22,805 nt of DNA from positions 1 through 22,805 of the forward strand of contig JAGFXQ010000013.1 in NCBI GenBank assembly GCA_017861355.1. Reading direction: 5' to 3'. Shown piece by piece: positions 14,042-22,303 of the stretch. The position numbers and the translations under genes are program-made. How positions within the stretch are numbered: the first letter of the stretch is position 1; every line of letters begins with the position of its first letter. Below the pieces are notes generated by a model. That model was not told the DNA's origin, did not search any database, and saw only the letters and a list, made by a program, of their open reading frames with translations. Source of the DNA: Bacillota bacterium (lineage in GTDB: Bacteria; Bacillota; Clostridia; Lachnospirales; Lachnospiraceae).

Positions 14042-15064
14042 TTATGACCTAAGCCCTTCTAGCATACGTTCCATTTCTTCATACCTGGTGATCAACTGAT
14101 CGGTCCAATTATCGAATTCCGGATCCATTCTCTGTAATTGTGGATGTGCTTCAATATAATCCAAAGTAGTTCTGACACCCTGATCAAACCGAACCGTTGC
14201 AGTGAAACCGGGGACAAGACGTTTGACCTTGGAATTATCAAAGATAACGGTATTGGACTTATCGCCAAGTAAGCCGCCGAGAAACTCCGGATTCGCCTTC
14301 ACAAGTGTATCGGTTGAAATATGGACAATGTTTGGTTTAACTCCGAGAGCATTTCCGATGATCTCATAAATTTGATTCCAAGTCAAACTCTCATCCGAGG
14401 TGATCTGAACCGCTTCTCCGATGGCATGGACATTACCCATCAACCCAACAAAGGCTTTCGCAAAATCAGAATTATGTGTCAGGGTCCAGAGAGAACTTCC
14501 GTCTCCATGTATAAGAACCTTCTTACCCTGTTTGATGCGGTTGATTACACTGTAACTACCATTCCTTCCATGCACCGCTAGCGGCACATCAAAGTTGCCA
14601 TAGGTATGGCTTGGACGAATGATAGTGATCGGAAAACCGTTCTGACGATATTCCGCCATAAGATATTCTTCACAGGCTATTTTATTTCTGGAATACTCCC
14701 AATAGGGATTACTAAGTGGAGTACTCTCTGTGATAAATGGCCAGGATAGAGGCTTCTGGTAAGCAGAAGCAGAACTGATGAAGATATACTGCTTCGTCTT
14801 TCCAGTAAATAACCGTACATCGCGGTGCAGAGCATCGGTATCAAAGGCAATAAATTGTGCTACTACGTCAAAAGTCATATCTTTCAGTTTTTCTCTGACA
14901 TCTTCTTCATTATTAATATCAGCTTCAATAATCTTAACCTCTGGTGGTACTAATTCTGACCGGTTACCACGGTTAAGCAGATACAATTCAAAGCCGCAGC
15001 CGGGTACCAGTTGTGTGATAGCAGTACTGATTGTTCCGGTTCCTCCGATAAATAATACTTTCAT
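14042..15064 (-). CDS. NAD-dependent epimerase/dehydratase family protein (extended SDR)
   Basis: Rossmann-fold short-chain dehydrogenase, 340 aa; probably acts on a nucleotide sugar or a related metabolite in the cytosol. N-terminal dinucleotide motif 'FIGGTGTIS' (5-13), 'NRG' after beta-2, 'EADINN' contacting the adenine, 'ISSASAY' (96-102) with the catalytic Ser, and the active-site pair Y124/K128 in 'YSRNK'. The 'IIRPSHTYG' block is typical of extended SDRs. RBS AAGGAG 6 nt before ATG. It is the first gene of a two-gene unit with the Cof-type phosphatase. A 26-bp inverted repeat lies 38 nt upstream. The exact reaction is unknown. Confidence 0.92.
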   Translation of the reverse strand: MKVLFIGGTGTISTAITQLVPGCGFELYLLNRGNRSELVPPEVKIIEADINNEEDVREKLKDMTFDVVAQFIAFDTDALHRDVRLFTGKTKQYIFISSASAYQKPLSWPFITESTPLSNPYWEYSRNKIACEEYLMAEYRQNGFPITIIRPSHTYGNFDVPLAVHGRNGSYSVINRIKQGKKVLIHGDGSSLWTLTHNSDFAKAFVGLMGNVHAIGEAVQITSDESLTWNQIYEIIGNALGVKPNIVHISTDTLVKANPEFLGGLLGDKSNTVIFDNSKVKRLVPGFTATVRFDQGVRTTLDYIEAHPQLQRMDPEFDNWTDQLITRYEEMERMLEGLRS

Positions 15065-15101
15065 AAATAACTCCTTTCAAAAATACGATTTGGTGTTATC
15101 T

Positions 15102-15127
15102 GATTAGGAGATATTATCCTCCTAATC
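15102..15127. promoter_or_regulatory. 26-bp inverted repeat upstream of the SDR gene
   Basis: GATTAGGAG (15102-15110) and CTCCTAATC (15119-15127) are perfect 9-bp arms around an 8-nt spacer. It lies between the GNAT stop and the SDR start. There is no T-run on the minus strand, so it could be an operator or an RNA hairpin near the 5' end of the SDR-phosphatase message. A GATAAT resembling a -10 lies in the spacer on the minus strand, but no matching -35 was found. Confidence 0.5.
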
Positions 15128-15165
15128 CATTCTGGTATATGTGACCGCAGCATATTAACGATAAA

Positions 15166-15795
15166 CTACGGTTCTAAGGTGATATCGGTACTCTTATTCG
15201 TACATTTCTCGTAATCTTCTTTAAGTAATCCAAAGATATAATAATCGGTCATTACGTTCAGAATTGCACCCTTCCGGATAAGACCCTCCTTGGCAAAATC
15301 GAGCTTTTCTGCTACTCGGATGGATCCGTGATTATCTGCAAAGCATCGCAGTTGAATTCTGGTAAGGTCCATATATTCAAAAGCAGCCTTGAGCAATGCT
15401 TGTCCTGCTTCCGGAGCAAAGCCCTTACCCCAGTAATCTTTATTAATGCGATAGCCGATATCTGCCTGCTGCTTTAGCCGAAAGTCATAGAATACGATCT
15501 CACCAATTACCTTGTGGGTATCCTTAAGTTCCATAAGCCAGGTAAGCTCTCTTCCGGAACGATATTCCTTCATCGTAACATTATAATGATAATCAAGCTT
15601 TATTTTCTTCTTCGGCCGACGCCGACCATTGGTATCTTTTGATTCATCGTATAAGCCCCAAAAACGGTATACACTATAGTCATTGATGAACTCCAGACTG
15701 TCCCTTCCATCGGAAGGGCTCTCGGTTATCTGTCGAAGAATTAACCGGTTGGTCTCAAGCCTAGGTAGCTTTTCAAAACATGCGTCATAACTCAT
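15166..15795 (-). CDS. GNAT-family N-acetyltransferase (RimJ/RimL type)
   Basis: Transfers an acetyl group from acetyl-CoA to an amine, possibly a protein N-terminus or a small molecule; cytosolic, 209 aa. Start at 15795, 8 nt after GAGGAG; the longer frame back to 15849 lacks an RBS. N-terminal 'LPRLETNRLILRQ' is the family's opening strand. The acetyl-CoA loop is 'YWGKGFAPEA', the central strand 'VIGEIVFYDF', and the C-terminal half has 'NHGSIRVAEKLDFAKEG', as in RimJ/RimL enzymes. A basic insert ('GRRRPKKKIKLDY') near residue 60 is longer than usual. It lies downstream of mntP on the same strand (112 nt) with no terminator between, so the two may be co-transcribed. Confidence 0.9.
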   Translation of the reverse strand: MSYDACFEKLPRLETNRLILRQITESPSDGRDSLEFINDYSVYRFWGLYDESKDTNGRRRPKKKIKLDYHYNVTMKEYRSGRELTWLMELKDTHKVIGEIVFYDFRLKQQADIGYRINKDYWGKGFAPEAGQALLKAAFEYMDLTRIQLRCFADNHGSIRVAEKLDFAKEGLIRKGAILNVMTDYYIFGLLKEDYEKCTNKSTDITLEP

Positions 15796-15907
15796 CTGCA
15801 TTTCTCCTCTCGTCTTGTTCGATACCATTCCAACTCTATTATCTATCAAATTATTGTAATTATCAAGCTTAACGATTGGGAAGTTTTACTTTTGGGCTGA
15901 AGTATGA

Positions 15908-16480
15908 TTATAAGAATTGATTCTCCACGAATATTTTTACACCGAGTAGAATTAAGACGATACCACCAATGAGCTTTGCACGCAGTTCCAACAAAGATCC
16001 GAATTTTTTACCGATATATACGCCTATGACACAGAGAAAAAAAGTAATCATTCCGATTAGGAGGGCTGCAGACAGAATATTGATATTCATAACAGCAATG
16101 CCGACACCGGCAGCTAAGGCATCAATGCTTGTGGCGATCCCCTGCAAAATGAGATTTTTCGCACTGAAGATATTGCGATTCGTACATACGAGTTCTTTAT
16201 TTTTCCATTCCTTATAAGTGTCTGTCAACATATTTACTCCGATAGCGCCCAGAAGGAATAATGCAATCCAGTGTTGATACCGGCTTACCACCTCCGAGAA
16301 GGTCTTTCCGAGAAAAAAGCCAAGTACCGGCATGAGTGCCTGAAAGAAACCAAAGGTTGTGGCAGTGAGGAAGGCATGCTTCTTTGTTACCTTATCATTG
16401 CACATGCCATTCGTTACAGATACAGCAAAAGCATCCGTCGATAAAGCGAGAGCAAGTAAAATCAATGTCATAAAATCCAT
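15908..16480 (-). CDS. mntP: Manganese efflux pump MntP
   Basis: Exports Mn2+ across the cytoplasmic membrane. 190 aa, the usual MntP length, with six predicted membrane segments in two related halves. The key acidic residues are present: D16 in 'LSTDAFAVS' and D120 in 'ATSIDALAAG'. Start at 16480, preceded by AAGGGA; the frame stays open to 16576, but those extra residues correspond to structured leader RNA and look non-coding. The leader contains three hairpins, which suggests regulation at the RNA level. The hydrophilic loop 'TYKEWKNKELVCTNRN' separates the halves. The GNAT gene follows on the same strand. Confidence 0.93.
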   Translation of the reverse strand: MDFMTLILLALALSTDAFAVSVTNGMCNDKVTKKHAFLTATTFGFFQALMPVLGFFLGKTFSEVVSRYQHWIALFLLGAIGVNMLTDTYKEWKNKELVCTNRNIFSAKNLILQGIATSIDALAAGVGIAVMNINILSAALLIGMITFFLCVIGVYIGKKFGSLLELRAKLIGGIVLILLGVKIFVENQFL

Positions 16481-16540
16481 GTTTATTATCCCTTTCTTAT
16501 CAGTTATAGGAATGAAGGCAGCTATATTCCGATTAAGCGG

Positions 16541-16682
16541 CGTGCGAACTCCCGCACGAAGTACTTTATTATTCATGAAATAGAAAAATTTCTATTTCAT
16601 GAATAAAGCTCATGTGTGGCTTTCCAATAGCCATGCATGAGTCTTGTTAATTATGGAAATGTTGACCTTACCACATATTATA
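16541..16682 (-). promoter_or_regulatory. hairpin-rich leader of mntP with candidate -10 box
   Basis: This is the gene-poor stretch between mntP and the divergent permease gene. Read on the minus strand it has a TATAAT (16677-16682). Hairpin B follows (CTCATG/CATGAG with inner TGGCT/AGCCA, 16609-16641). Then comes a 34-nt near-palindrome with perfect 16-nt arms (16571-16604), and then hairpin D (CGTGCG/CGCACG, 16541-16558). Known Mn exporters often carry a yybP-ykoY riboswitch here, but I do not see its conserved core. The part from 16683 to about 16830 shows no gene. Confidence 0.5.
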
Positions 16683-16830
16683 ATAGTATGCAAACAACGT
16701 CCTCATATGATACCGTTTATGTATTGGATTTAACTGTATGAGTCTCTATAAACGAACAAATAGATAAGATAATCATGGGAATGTGCCAATCTCATCATTT
16801 GTAAACTTTTATTATTTGATAAAATTGTGC

Positions 16831-16859
16831 TTGCTACCCAAGAGAAAAAAGTGCATAAT
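16831..16859 (+). promoter_or_regulatory. candidate promoter for the AEC permease gene
   Basis: TTGCTA, 17 nt, CATAAT, with a TG just upstream of the -10. It lies about 48 nt before the ATG at 16907. Confidence 0.45.
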
Positions 16860-16906
16860 AATATATCGATTGATGAAAATTACTTAATGAGAAAGTGGGT
16901 TTTGCT

Positions 16907-17839
16907 ATGTCCCTTGCAGCTACAGCCTTCAATCAGATTATGATCATGTTTTTACTTATCCTGGTCGGCATATTCTGTTATCGTATGAAACTGATTGATA
17001 AAATCACAAACAAAAAGCTATCCGATATGGTATTAATGCTGGTTAATCCGATCGTTATTATCATTTCCTATCAGAGAAAATTCGAAGGTACCTTATTAAC
17101 CGGATTATTAATTTCGTTTATTCTCGCAGTAGTAACGCATATCTTCGGAATTGTCATTGGTTATGTGATTATTCGAGGTAATAAACATAAAGCAGATCTG
17201 GCAATCGAACGGTTTGCAGTCATTTATTCAAATTGCGGCTTTATTGGAATTCCTATGGCCGGTGGTCTCTTCGGAAGTGAAGGGGTATTCTATATCACAG
17301 CATATATGACAATCTTTAACCTATTAGTATGGACCCATGGTGTCATTATCATGACCGGTAAAACAGATACCAAGTCCATGACAAAAGCATTATTATCGCC
17401 CTCCGTAATTGCCACGGTGGTTGGCTTTCTTCTGTTTGTAACCAGAATTACATTGCCTGAAACCTTAAGTGATACCCTGACCTATCTTGGCAACATGAAT
17501 ACACCATTGGCGATGTTGGTGTCCGGTATAACTATCGCACAAACGGATTTAAAGAAGCTTTTTCTCAAATTCCGGATCTATTACCTATCCTTTTTGAAGC
17601 TTCTGTTCGTACCTATCGCAATGCTATTCCTCTTCCGACTATTCAACCTGCCAAATGTGGTACTATTAACGTCGGTACTTGCTGCAGCCTGTCCTTCCGC
17701 TGTGACTATAAGTTTGTTTGCCATACGATATGAGAAGAACTATCTATACGCTTCTGAGATATTTGCGGTATCAACAATATCTTCACTGCTGACTATTCCA
17801 CTTGTAATGTATATTGCTAATCTTGTTCTTTACAGGTAA
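16907..17839 (+). CDS. AEC-family transporter (auxin efflux carrier-like permease)
   Basis: Inner-membrane carrier of the AEC/BASS-like fold; bacterial members move organic acids such as malate or malonate, and the substrate here is not known. 310 aa from ATG 16907, with about ten hydrophobic segments. Landmarks are 'LVGIFCYRMKLI' in the first segment, 'LVNPIVIIISYQRKF' with the helix-breaking NP, 'SNCGFIGIPMAGGLFG' in the middle, 'MNTPLAMLVSGITIAQ' at the start of the second half, and 'AAACPSAVTISLFAIRY' near the C-terminus. A GTG at 16895 is an alternative start; AGTGGG before 16907 gives only a weak RBS. It stands alone, divergent from mntP. Confidence 0.9.
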   Translation: MSLAATAFNQIMIMFLLILVGIFCYRMKLIDKITNKKLSDMVLMLVNPIVIIISYQRKFEGTLLTGLLISFILAVVTHIFGIVIGYVIIRGNKHKADLAIERFAVIYSNCGFIGIPMAGGLFGSEGVFYITAYMTIFNLLVWTHGVIIMTGKTDTKSMTKALLSPSVIATVVGFLLFVTRITLPETLSDTLTYLGNMNTPLAMLVSGITIAQTDLKKLFLKFRIYYLSFLKLLFVPIAMLFLFRLFNLPNVVLLTSVLAAACPSAVTISLFAIRYEKNYLYASEIFAVSTISSLLTIPLVMYIANLVLYR

Positions 17840-17885
17840 ATCGATCAGTTTTCTTAAAATATACTTTAATACCATCGTTTGAAGC

Positions 17886-17914
17886 TTGCACCCGTGGAAT
17901 AGTAGTAGTAAAAT
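17886..17914 (+). promoter_or_regulatory. sigma-A promoter of the DegV-family gene
   Basis: TTGCAC, 17 nt, TAAAAT, ending 38 nt before the ATG at 17953. Confidence 0.6.
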
Positions 17915-17952
17915 AGGCTAGAGTAAAAATGATAGGAAAAGGAGCTTACAAG

Positions 17953-18819
17953 ATGAGCGATTATGTAATCGTGAGCGATGCAACACTGGACTTACCGGTA
18001 CATGTAATAGAAGAGTATGATATCAGAATAATTCCTATGGGAGTGAATATAGAGAACATAGAATATAATCATTATCCGGATGAAAGAGAATTGTCCATTG
18101 AGGATTTCTACCAGAAGTTGAAAAACGGTGCGACTTCCCATACTACCCAGATTACACCCGCTATTTTCATGGATTATTTTGAAGAGCTCCTAAATGAGGG
18201 GAAGGACATACTATACATATCCTTTTCTTCCGGGCTGAGCGGTACATATAATACTTCTCAGATGGTGATCCGTGACTTGGCACAGGATTATCCGGAGAAG
18301 AAGATCTATGGTGTCGATTCATTGTGTGCCTCCGTTGGTGAAGGATTATTGGTCCTTCATGCAGCTATACAGAAGAGACAGGGGATGGGTCTTGAACAGC
18401 TGAGAGACTGGGTGGAAGCGAATAAACTACGTTCCCGCCATTGGTTTACGGTAAAGGATCTGTTCTTCTTAAAACGCGGCGGAAGGATTAGTTCCATTGA
18501 AGCTATGGTTGGTACTGCGCTCAAGATTCGTCCGGTACTTAGTACCGATGCAGCAGGAAAGCTGGCGGTAGTGACAAAGATCCGCGGAAGCCGTGCTGAG
18601 CTTGATTTTATGATCGCTAAGCTGGAGGAAGAAAGTGTTGATCTGACTGAACAAACGATCATTATCGGGCATGGGGACGATCTTACTCAGGCACAGGAAT
18701 TAGAGAATCTGATACGTAACAAGTATAAGGTGAAGGATGTGATTATTTCCAAGATTGGTCCGGTCATCGGAACTCATACCGGCCCTGGCATGCTAGCAAT
18801 GGTATTTATGGGGAATTAA
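17953..18819 (+). CDS. DegV-family fatty-acid-binding protein
   Basis: Binds a long-chain fatty acid in the cytosol; in Gram-positive bacteria such FakB-type proteins present the fatty acid to the kinase FakA for phosphorylation and phospholipid synthesis. 288 aa. Start at 17953, with AAAGGAG 9 nt upstream; an ATG at 17929 lies before that RBS. Motifs: 'VSDATLDLP' (7-15), 'SHTTQITP' for the fatty-acid head group region, 'SSGLSGTYNTS', 'VDSLCASVGEG', 'LKRGGRIS' and the C-terminal 'GPVIGTHTGPGMLA'. No FakA-like gene is in the window. It is monocistronic, with its own promoter and a downstream terminator. Confidence 0.94.
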   Translation: MSDYVIVSDATLDLPVHVIEEYDIRIIPMGVNIENIEYNHYPDERELSIEDFYQKLKNGATSHTTQITPAIFMDYFEELLNEGKDILYISFSSGLSGTYNTSQMVIRDLAQDYPEKKIYGVDSLCASVGEGLLVLHAAIQKRQGMGLEQLRDWVEANKLRSRHWFTVKDLFFLKRGGRISSIEAMVGTALKIRPVLSTDAAGKLAVVTKIRGSRAELDFMIAKLEEESVDLTEQTIIIGHGDDLTQAQELENLIRNKYKVKDVIISKIGPVIGTHTGPGMLAMVFMGN

Positions 18820-18848
18820 TCAGATACTTCAATCGAATTTAAAATGTG

Positions 18849-18923
18849 TTACAGTGCTAATACTCACCATGGGAGCACTTCATTCCTAGTCGTATGCGTT
18901 AGTCATTGAAGGCTGAACTGTAA
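18849..18923 (+). other. possible branched RNA fold in the degV 3' region
   Basis: TTACAG (18849) can pair with CTGTAA (18918-18923). Within it AGTGCT/AGCACT (18853-18879) and CTTCA/TGAAG can also pair, though the first overlaps the outer stem. Pairings are short, and no known RNA family was recognised. Apart from this, the 18820-18950 stretch holds nothing I can name. Confidence 0.25.
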
Positions 18924-18953
18924 TAAAAATGTTTGTAAATTGACGGAAATTAT

Positions 18954-18982
18954 TTGATTTCATACATTGTATTAAGTATAAT
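18954..18982 (+). promoter_or_regulatory. promoter-like sequence directly before a terminator hairpin
   Basis: TTGATT, 17 nt, TATAAT. The expected start of transcription (~18989) coincides with the first base of the terminator stem below. It either drives a very short RNA or is a chance match. Confidence 0.4.
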
Positions 18983-18988
18983 TAAGTT

Positions 18989-19025
18989 AAGGTCGTATCG
19001 TACTTCAATATGATACGACCTTTTT
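18989..19025 (+). terminator. Rho-independent terminator
   Basis: An 11-bp perfect stem AAGGTCGTATC with GATACGACCTT and a 10-12 nt loop, then TTTTT. It is probably the end of the DegV-family transcript, although it lies 170 nt past the stop codon. Confidence 0.9.
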
Positions 19026-19027
19026 AT

Positions 19028-19056
19028 TTCATAGGGAATTACATCTATGATACAAT
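19028..19056 (+). promoter_or_regulatory. candidate promoter for the RNA methyltransferase operon
   Basis: TTCATA, 17 nt, TACAAT, just after the terminator and 57 nt before the GTG start. The -35 box is weak. Confidence 0.38.
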
Positions 19057-19112
19057 TGTGATGAATGAAAAGCATGAATTTAGATTTGCTATGTTATATG
19101 GAGGACGATTAA

Positions 19113-19865
19113 GTGAGGAATGAGAATATATCGAATCATAATGTTGAACAGAATCAAATTAAACCATATAAAAAGGATGCGGATTATTCCTATACCTTAG
19201 GAGCATTCCCGACCTATGAGATGATAAAGACCAGACCGGACCGAGTACGAAAAGTTCTGGTGGATACCAGTTTTACGGACCAGGACAATCTACGAAGACT
19301 TTGTGAGGAAAATAATGTTGCCGTAGAATTTAATAATAAATTAATTGCAAAGATCAGTGATAAGGAGAACTGCTATGTGGCAGGTATCTTTGAAAAATAT
19401 AATTGTAAGCTTTCGGCTGACCGACCGCATATCGTGCTGGTGAATCCAAGTAATATGGGAAACTTGGGTACAATCCTGCGAACCGCAGTTGGCTTTGGTA
19501 TCTATGATATTGCCATCATTTTACCCGGAGCAGACATCTATCATCCCAAAACAGTTCGTTCCTCGATGGGGGCACTGTTTCGGCTGAACTTCTGCCATTA
19601 TGAATGCTTCGATGATTATCGCAGAGAATTTGGAAGACATGATATTTTTACTTTTATGCTGAATGGTGAGAATACACTGACCCTGAAGGACTGTCCGAAA
19701 ACCGAGCTATTCTCTCTGGTTTTTGGAAATGAAGCAACAGGCCTTGATGATTCCTTTCTCAAGGTGGGAACCAGTATCTTTATTCCACAGTCGCCGGATG
19801 TTGATTCCCTGAATCTGACGATTGCAGTGGGAATAGGAGTATATACTTTTATGAATCAAAAATAA
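19113..19865 (+). CDS. SpoU/TrmH-family RNA methyltransferase
   Basis: SAM-dependent 2'-O-ribose methyltransferase of the SPOUT class, acting on rRNA or tRNA; cytosolic, 250 aa. GTG start, with GGAGG 8 nt upstream. The first ~105 residues form the RNA-binding part seen in 23S rRNA methylases. The trefoil-knot catalytic domain has motif 1 'NPSNMGNLGTILRTA', motif 2 'LVFGNEATGL' and motif 3 'IPQSPDVDSLNLTIAVGIGVY', with the usual Asn, Glu and Ser/Asn residues. Motif 3 differs slightly from the common form, with DVDSLN for xxxSLN. The MFS gene starts 40 nt later, so they are probably co-transcribed. The target nucleotide is unknown. Confidence 0.93.
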   Translation: MRNENISNHNVEQNQIKPYKKDADYSYTLGAFPTYEMIKTRPDRVRKVLVDTSFTDQDNLRRLCEENNVAVEFNNKLIAKISDKENCYVAGIFEKYNCKLSADRPHIVLVNPSNMGNLGTILRTAVGFGIYDIAIILPGADIYHPKTVRSSMGALFRLNFCHYECFDDYRREFGRHDIFTFMLNGENTLTLKDCPKTELFSLVFGNEATGLDDSFLKVGTSIFIPQSPDVDSLNLTIAVGIGVYTFMNQK

Positions 19866-19904
19866 TGATGGGGTTGCCTGCGCAAGTGGGCAGAAGGAGG
19901 AAGT

Positions 19905-21200
19905 ATGAAACTAAACTATAAGCGGACTTTCTTTGTGGGGCTAGCATTCATGTCAATCTGTTGCTTTTGGCAACTGTACGACAACATTATTCCATTGATG
20001 TTAAAAAATACCTTTCATCTGGGTGAGACAGTAACGGGTGTATTGATGGCATTGGATAATGTCCTTGCATTGTTCCTGTTGCCACTGTTTGGATCCTTTT
20101 CGGATAAGGTTGATACACCGCTTGGCAAAAGAACACCGTTTATTGTTGGAGGAACCCTAGTAGCGGTGATATCCATGACCTTTATCCCGATAGCAACGAA
20201 AGCAGCGAGTATGATCTTATTCCTGGTATTCTTAGGGATTGTATTAATCGCGATGGGTTCCTACCGATCACCGGCAGTTGCCTTAATGCCCGATCTGACA
20301 CCGAAACCTCTTCGAAGCAAAGCAAATGCTGTCATTAACCTGATGGGCGCAGTCGGTGGAGTATATACCTTGGTTATGATTAAGCTGTTAGTGAAAAAAG
20401 GCACTGATTATCAGGCGGTATTTTTATCCGTATCGGCGATTATGGTGGTTGCGGTTATTTTTCTGCTGATAACAGTACGTGAGAAGAAGCTTACGGCTAC
20501 CATCGATCTGGAAGCAGGAGCAGTACATAGTAATCAGCCGAATAAAGACATCACCGGTTCAACCTCCGTAGATGAAGATGAAAAGATGCCGGCAGAGGTA
20601 AGACGAAGCTTTATATTGTTGCTAGCTTCCATCTTCTTATGGTTTACTGCATATAATGCAATTACGACCGCTTATTCCAGATATGTAGAGCAAGTATGGC
20701 ACCTGGGAGAAGGCGGATTCGCGGATTCCTTACTGATCGCAACCATAGCTGCAATTGTAAGCTATATACCGATCGGTATCATCGCCAGTCTCTTTGGCAG
20801 AAAGAAAACGATCATTGCAGGTATCCTTATGATGACCGCCTCTTATTTCTGTGGGGCATTATTCACGGAATATTCCTCCTGGATTAATGTGGTATTTGCG
20901 TTTACCGGTATTGGCTGGGCAGCCATTAATGTAAACTCCTACCCGATGGTTGTGGAAATGTGTAAGGGTTCGGATATTGGTAAATATACGGGACTTTATT
21001 ATACCTTCTCGATGTCGGCTCAGATTCTTACACCGATTGTATCCGGTGCGTTGCTGGAATATGTATCGTATCGGACCTTGTTCCCTTATGCAGTTGTATT
21101 CTCAATTGCCTCGTTATGTACTATGATATTTGTAATGCATGGCGATTCCAGACCTATGAGAAAGAAAGATCTTATTGAGAACTTTGATACACCGGATTAA
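19905..21200 (+). CDS. MFS transporter (sugar/SLC45-like)
   Basis: Secondary transporter with about twelve membrane segments in two halves; 431 aa. RBS AAGGAGG 5 nt before ATG. The first half holds 'NVLALFLLPLFGSFSDKVDTPLGKRTPFI', the loop-2/3 motif of sucrose/maltose-type (SLC45, GPH-like) carriers. 'SYRSPAVALMPDLTPKPLRSKANAVINLMGA' matches the segment-4/5 region of the same group. The central hydrophilic loop (~residues 195-230) is long and acidic. The second half includes 'IGIIASLFGRKKTI', a repeated loop motif. A GDPD gene starts 15 nt after its stop. A disaccharide or glycoside substrate is plausible; the GDPD neighbour raises the alternative of a glycerophosphodiester. Confidence 0.88.
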   Translation: MKLNYKRTFFVGLAFMSICCFWQLYDNIIPLMLKNTFHLGETVTGVLMALDNVLALFLLPLFGSFSDKVDTPLGKRTPFIVGGTLVAVISMTFIPIATKAASMILFLVFLGIVLIAMGSYRSPAVALMPDLTPKPLRSKANAVINLMGAVGGVYTLVMIKLLVKKGTDYQAVFLSVSAIMVVAVIFLLITVREKKLTATIDLEAGAVHSNQPNKDITGSTSVDEDEKMPAEVRRSFILLLASIFLWFTAYNAITTAYSRYVEQVWHLGEGGFADSLLIATIAAIVSYIPIGIIASLFGRKKTIIAGILMMTASYFCGALFTEYSSWINVVFAFTGIGWAAINVNSYPMVVEMCKGSDIGKYTGLYYTFSMSAQILTPIVSGALLEYVSYRTLFPYAVVFSIASLCTMIFVMHGDSRPMRKKDLIENFDTPD

Positions 21201-21215
21201 AGCTTGGAGGCGGAA

Positions 21216-22043
21216 ATGTTACTTGAAATCATTACATTTATACTTATATTAATAGCATTATATCTATTAGCAATCATGCCGAAACTCAGACATAATAAAA
21301 ATATTCATTGTATGGAGGGGTGGCTCTATGCCCATCGCGGAATTCATGATAATACATCCGATGCACCGGAGAATTCTCTGAAAGCATTTGCTCTGGCCGT
21401 GGAAAATGGCTTTGGAATTGAATTGGATGTCCAACTTACCAAGGATCTGATTCCAGTCATACTTCATGATTATAATCTGATGCGATCCTGCGGTACGGAT
21501 AAGAAGGTATCATCGCTTACCTATGAAGAGCTTCAGGAATATCATCTGTTTGAATCCGTTGAGAAGATACCAACCCTGAAGGAGGTACTGGAGTTAGTCA
21601 ATGGTAAGGTTCCGCTAATCGTTGAGTTGAAGATTGTATGGAAAGCAGATAAGATTTGTACTATCGTGAATGAACTGTTAAAGGGCTATTCTGGATTTTA
21701 TGTCATCGAATCCTTCAATCCCTTTGGCCTCATGTGGTACCGAAGATATGCCCCGAAGGTAATCCGCGGACAGTTGTCAACCGACTTTAAGAGGGAGATG
21801 ACGGATGGTGACCCTTTACAATACTTTTTACTAAAACATTTGTTAACAAATTTCCTTACGAAACCGGACTTTATCGCATTTCATCATGTATATAAGAATG
21901 CCCTGTCCTTTACACTTTGCCGGAAACTCTATCATACCATGCCGGTAGCTTGGACGATACAATCACAGGAGCAGCTTCAAGATTGCAGGAAGTACTACAA
22001 GCTGTTCATTTTCGATGGCTTCCTACCAAAGGAGAGATGCTGA
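21216..22043 (+). CDS. Membrane-anchored glycerophosphodiester phosphodiesterase
   Basis: Hydrolyses glycerophosphodiesters to sn-glycerol 3-phosphate and an alcohol. 275 aa. Start at 21216, with GGAGG 5 nt upstream; an in-frame TTG at 21204 overlaps the RBS. One N-terminal membrane segment (~3-22) anchors it. The catalytic TIM-barrel (GDPD family) starts at 'YAHRGIHD' (H40, R41), then 'PENSLKAF' (51-58), 'GIELDVQLTKD' (E69, D71) and 'VILHDYNLMRSCGT' (H84). 'VELKI' marks the next metal/active-site strand. It lies 15 nt after the MFS gene, so they are one operon, ended by a long terminator. It may take part in phospholipid or wall-teichoic/lipoteichoic turnover. Confidence 0.93.
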   Translation: MLLEIITFILILIALYLLAIMPKLRHNKNIHCMEGWLYAHRGIHDNTSDAPENSLKAFALAVENGFGIELDVQLTKDLIPVILHDYNLMRSCGTDKKVSSLTYEELQEYHLFESVEKIPTLKEVLELVNGKVPLIVELKIVWKADKICTIVNELLKGYSGFYVIESFNPFGLMWYRRYAPKVIRGQLSTDFKREMTDGDPLQYFLLKHLLTNFLTKPDFIAFHHVYKNALSFTLCRKLYHTMPVAWTIQSQEQLQDCRKYYKLFIFDGFLPKERC

Positions 22044-22059
22044 TCCGGATTGATTCTAT

Positions 22060-22119
22060 AAAAGGTCCTTTATAAATAACAGACCCGCAATGGCCAAAGT
22101 TATTTATAAAGGACTTTTT
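22060..22119 (+). terminator. Rho-independent terminator of the MFS-GDPD operon
   Basis: A stem of about 21 bp (AAAAGGTCCTTTATAAATAAC with its complement at 22099-22119, one G-U pair) closes an 18-nt loop and ends in TTTTT. The next 180 nt to 22303 contain no gene, and no clear promoter was seen. Confidence 0.9.
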
Positions 22120-22303
22120 GTATAATCGGAAGGAGCTGTTTCGCAATCTGTGATCAGGTAAGACTTATGTTACCGAATGGAAAGTGTCAGACGTATGATA
22201 ATTTCTATTAGATAACAGATTATCGATGGAGAATAATGTGAAGATAATTGGAGAATATGAATTGAAATAGGTATCTGAAATGATCAGGATATGGGAGGTT
22301 GAC

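Noticed and set aside
16481..16576. N-terminal extension of MntP by 32 residues
   Set aside because: The extension covers a hairpin of the leader, has no family similarity, and the start at 16480 has its own RBS and gives the usual MntP length with D16 in place.
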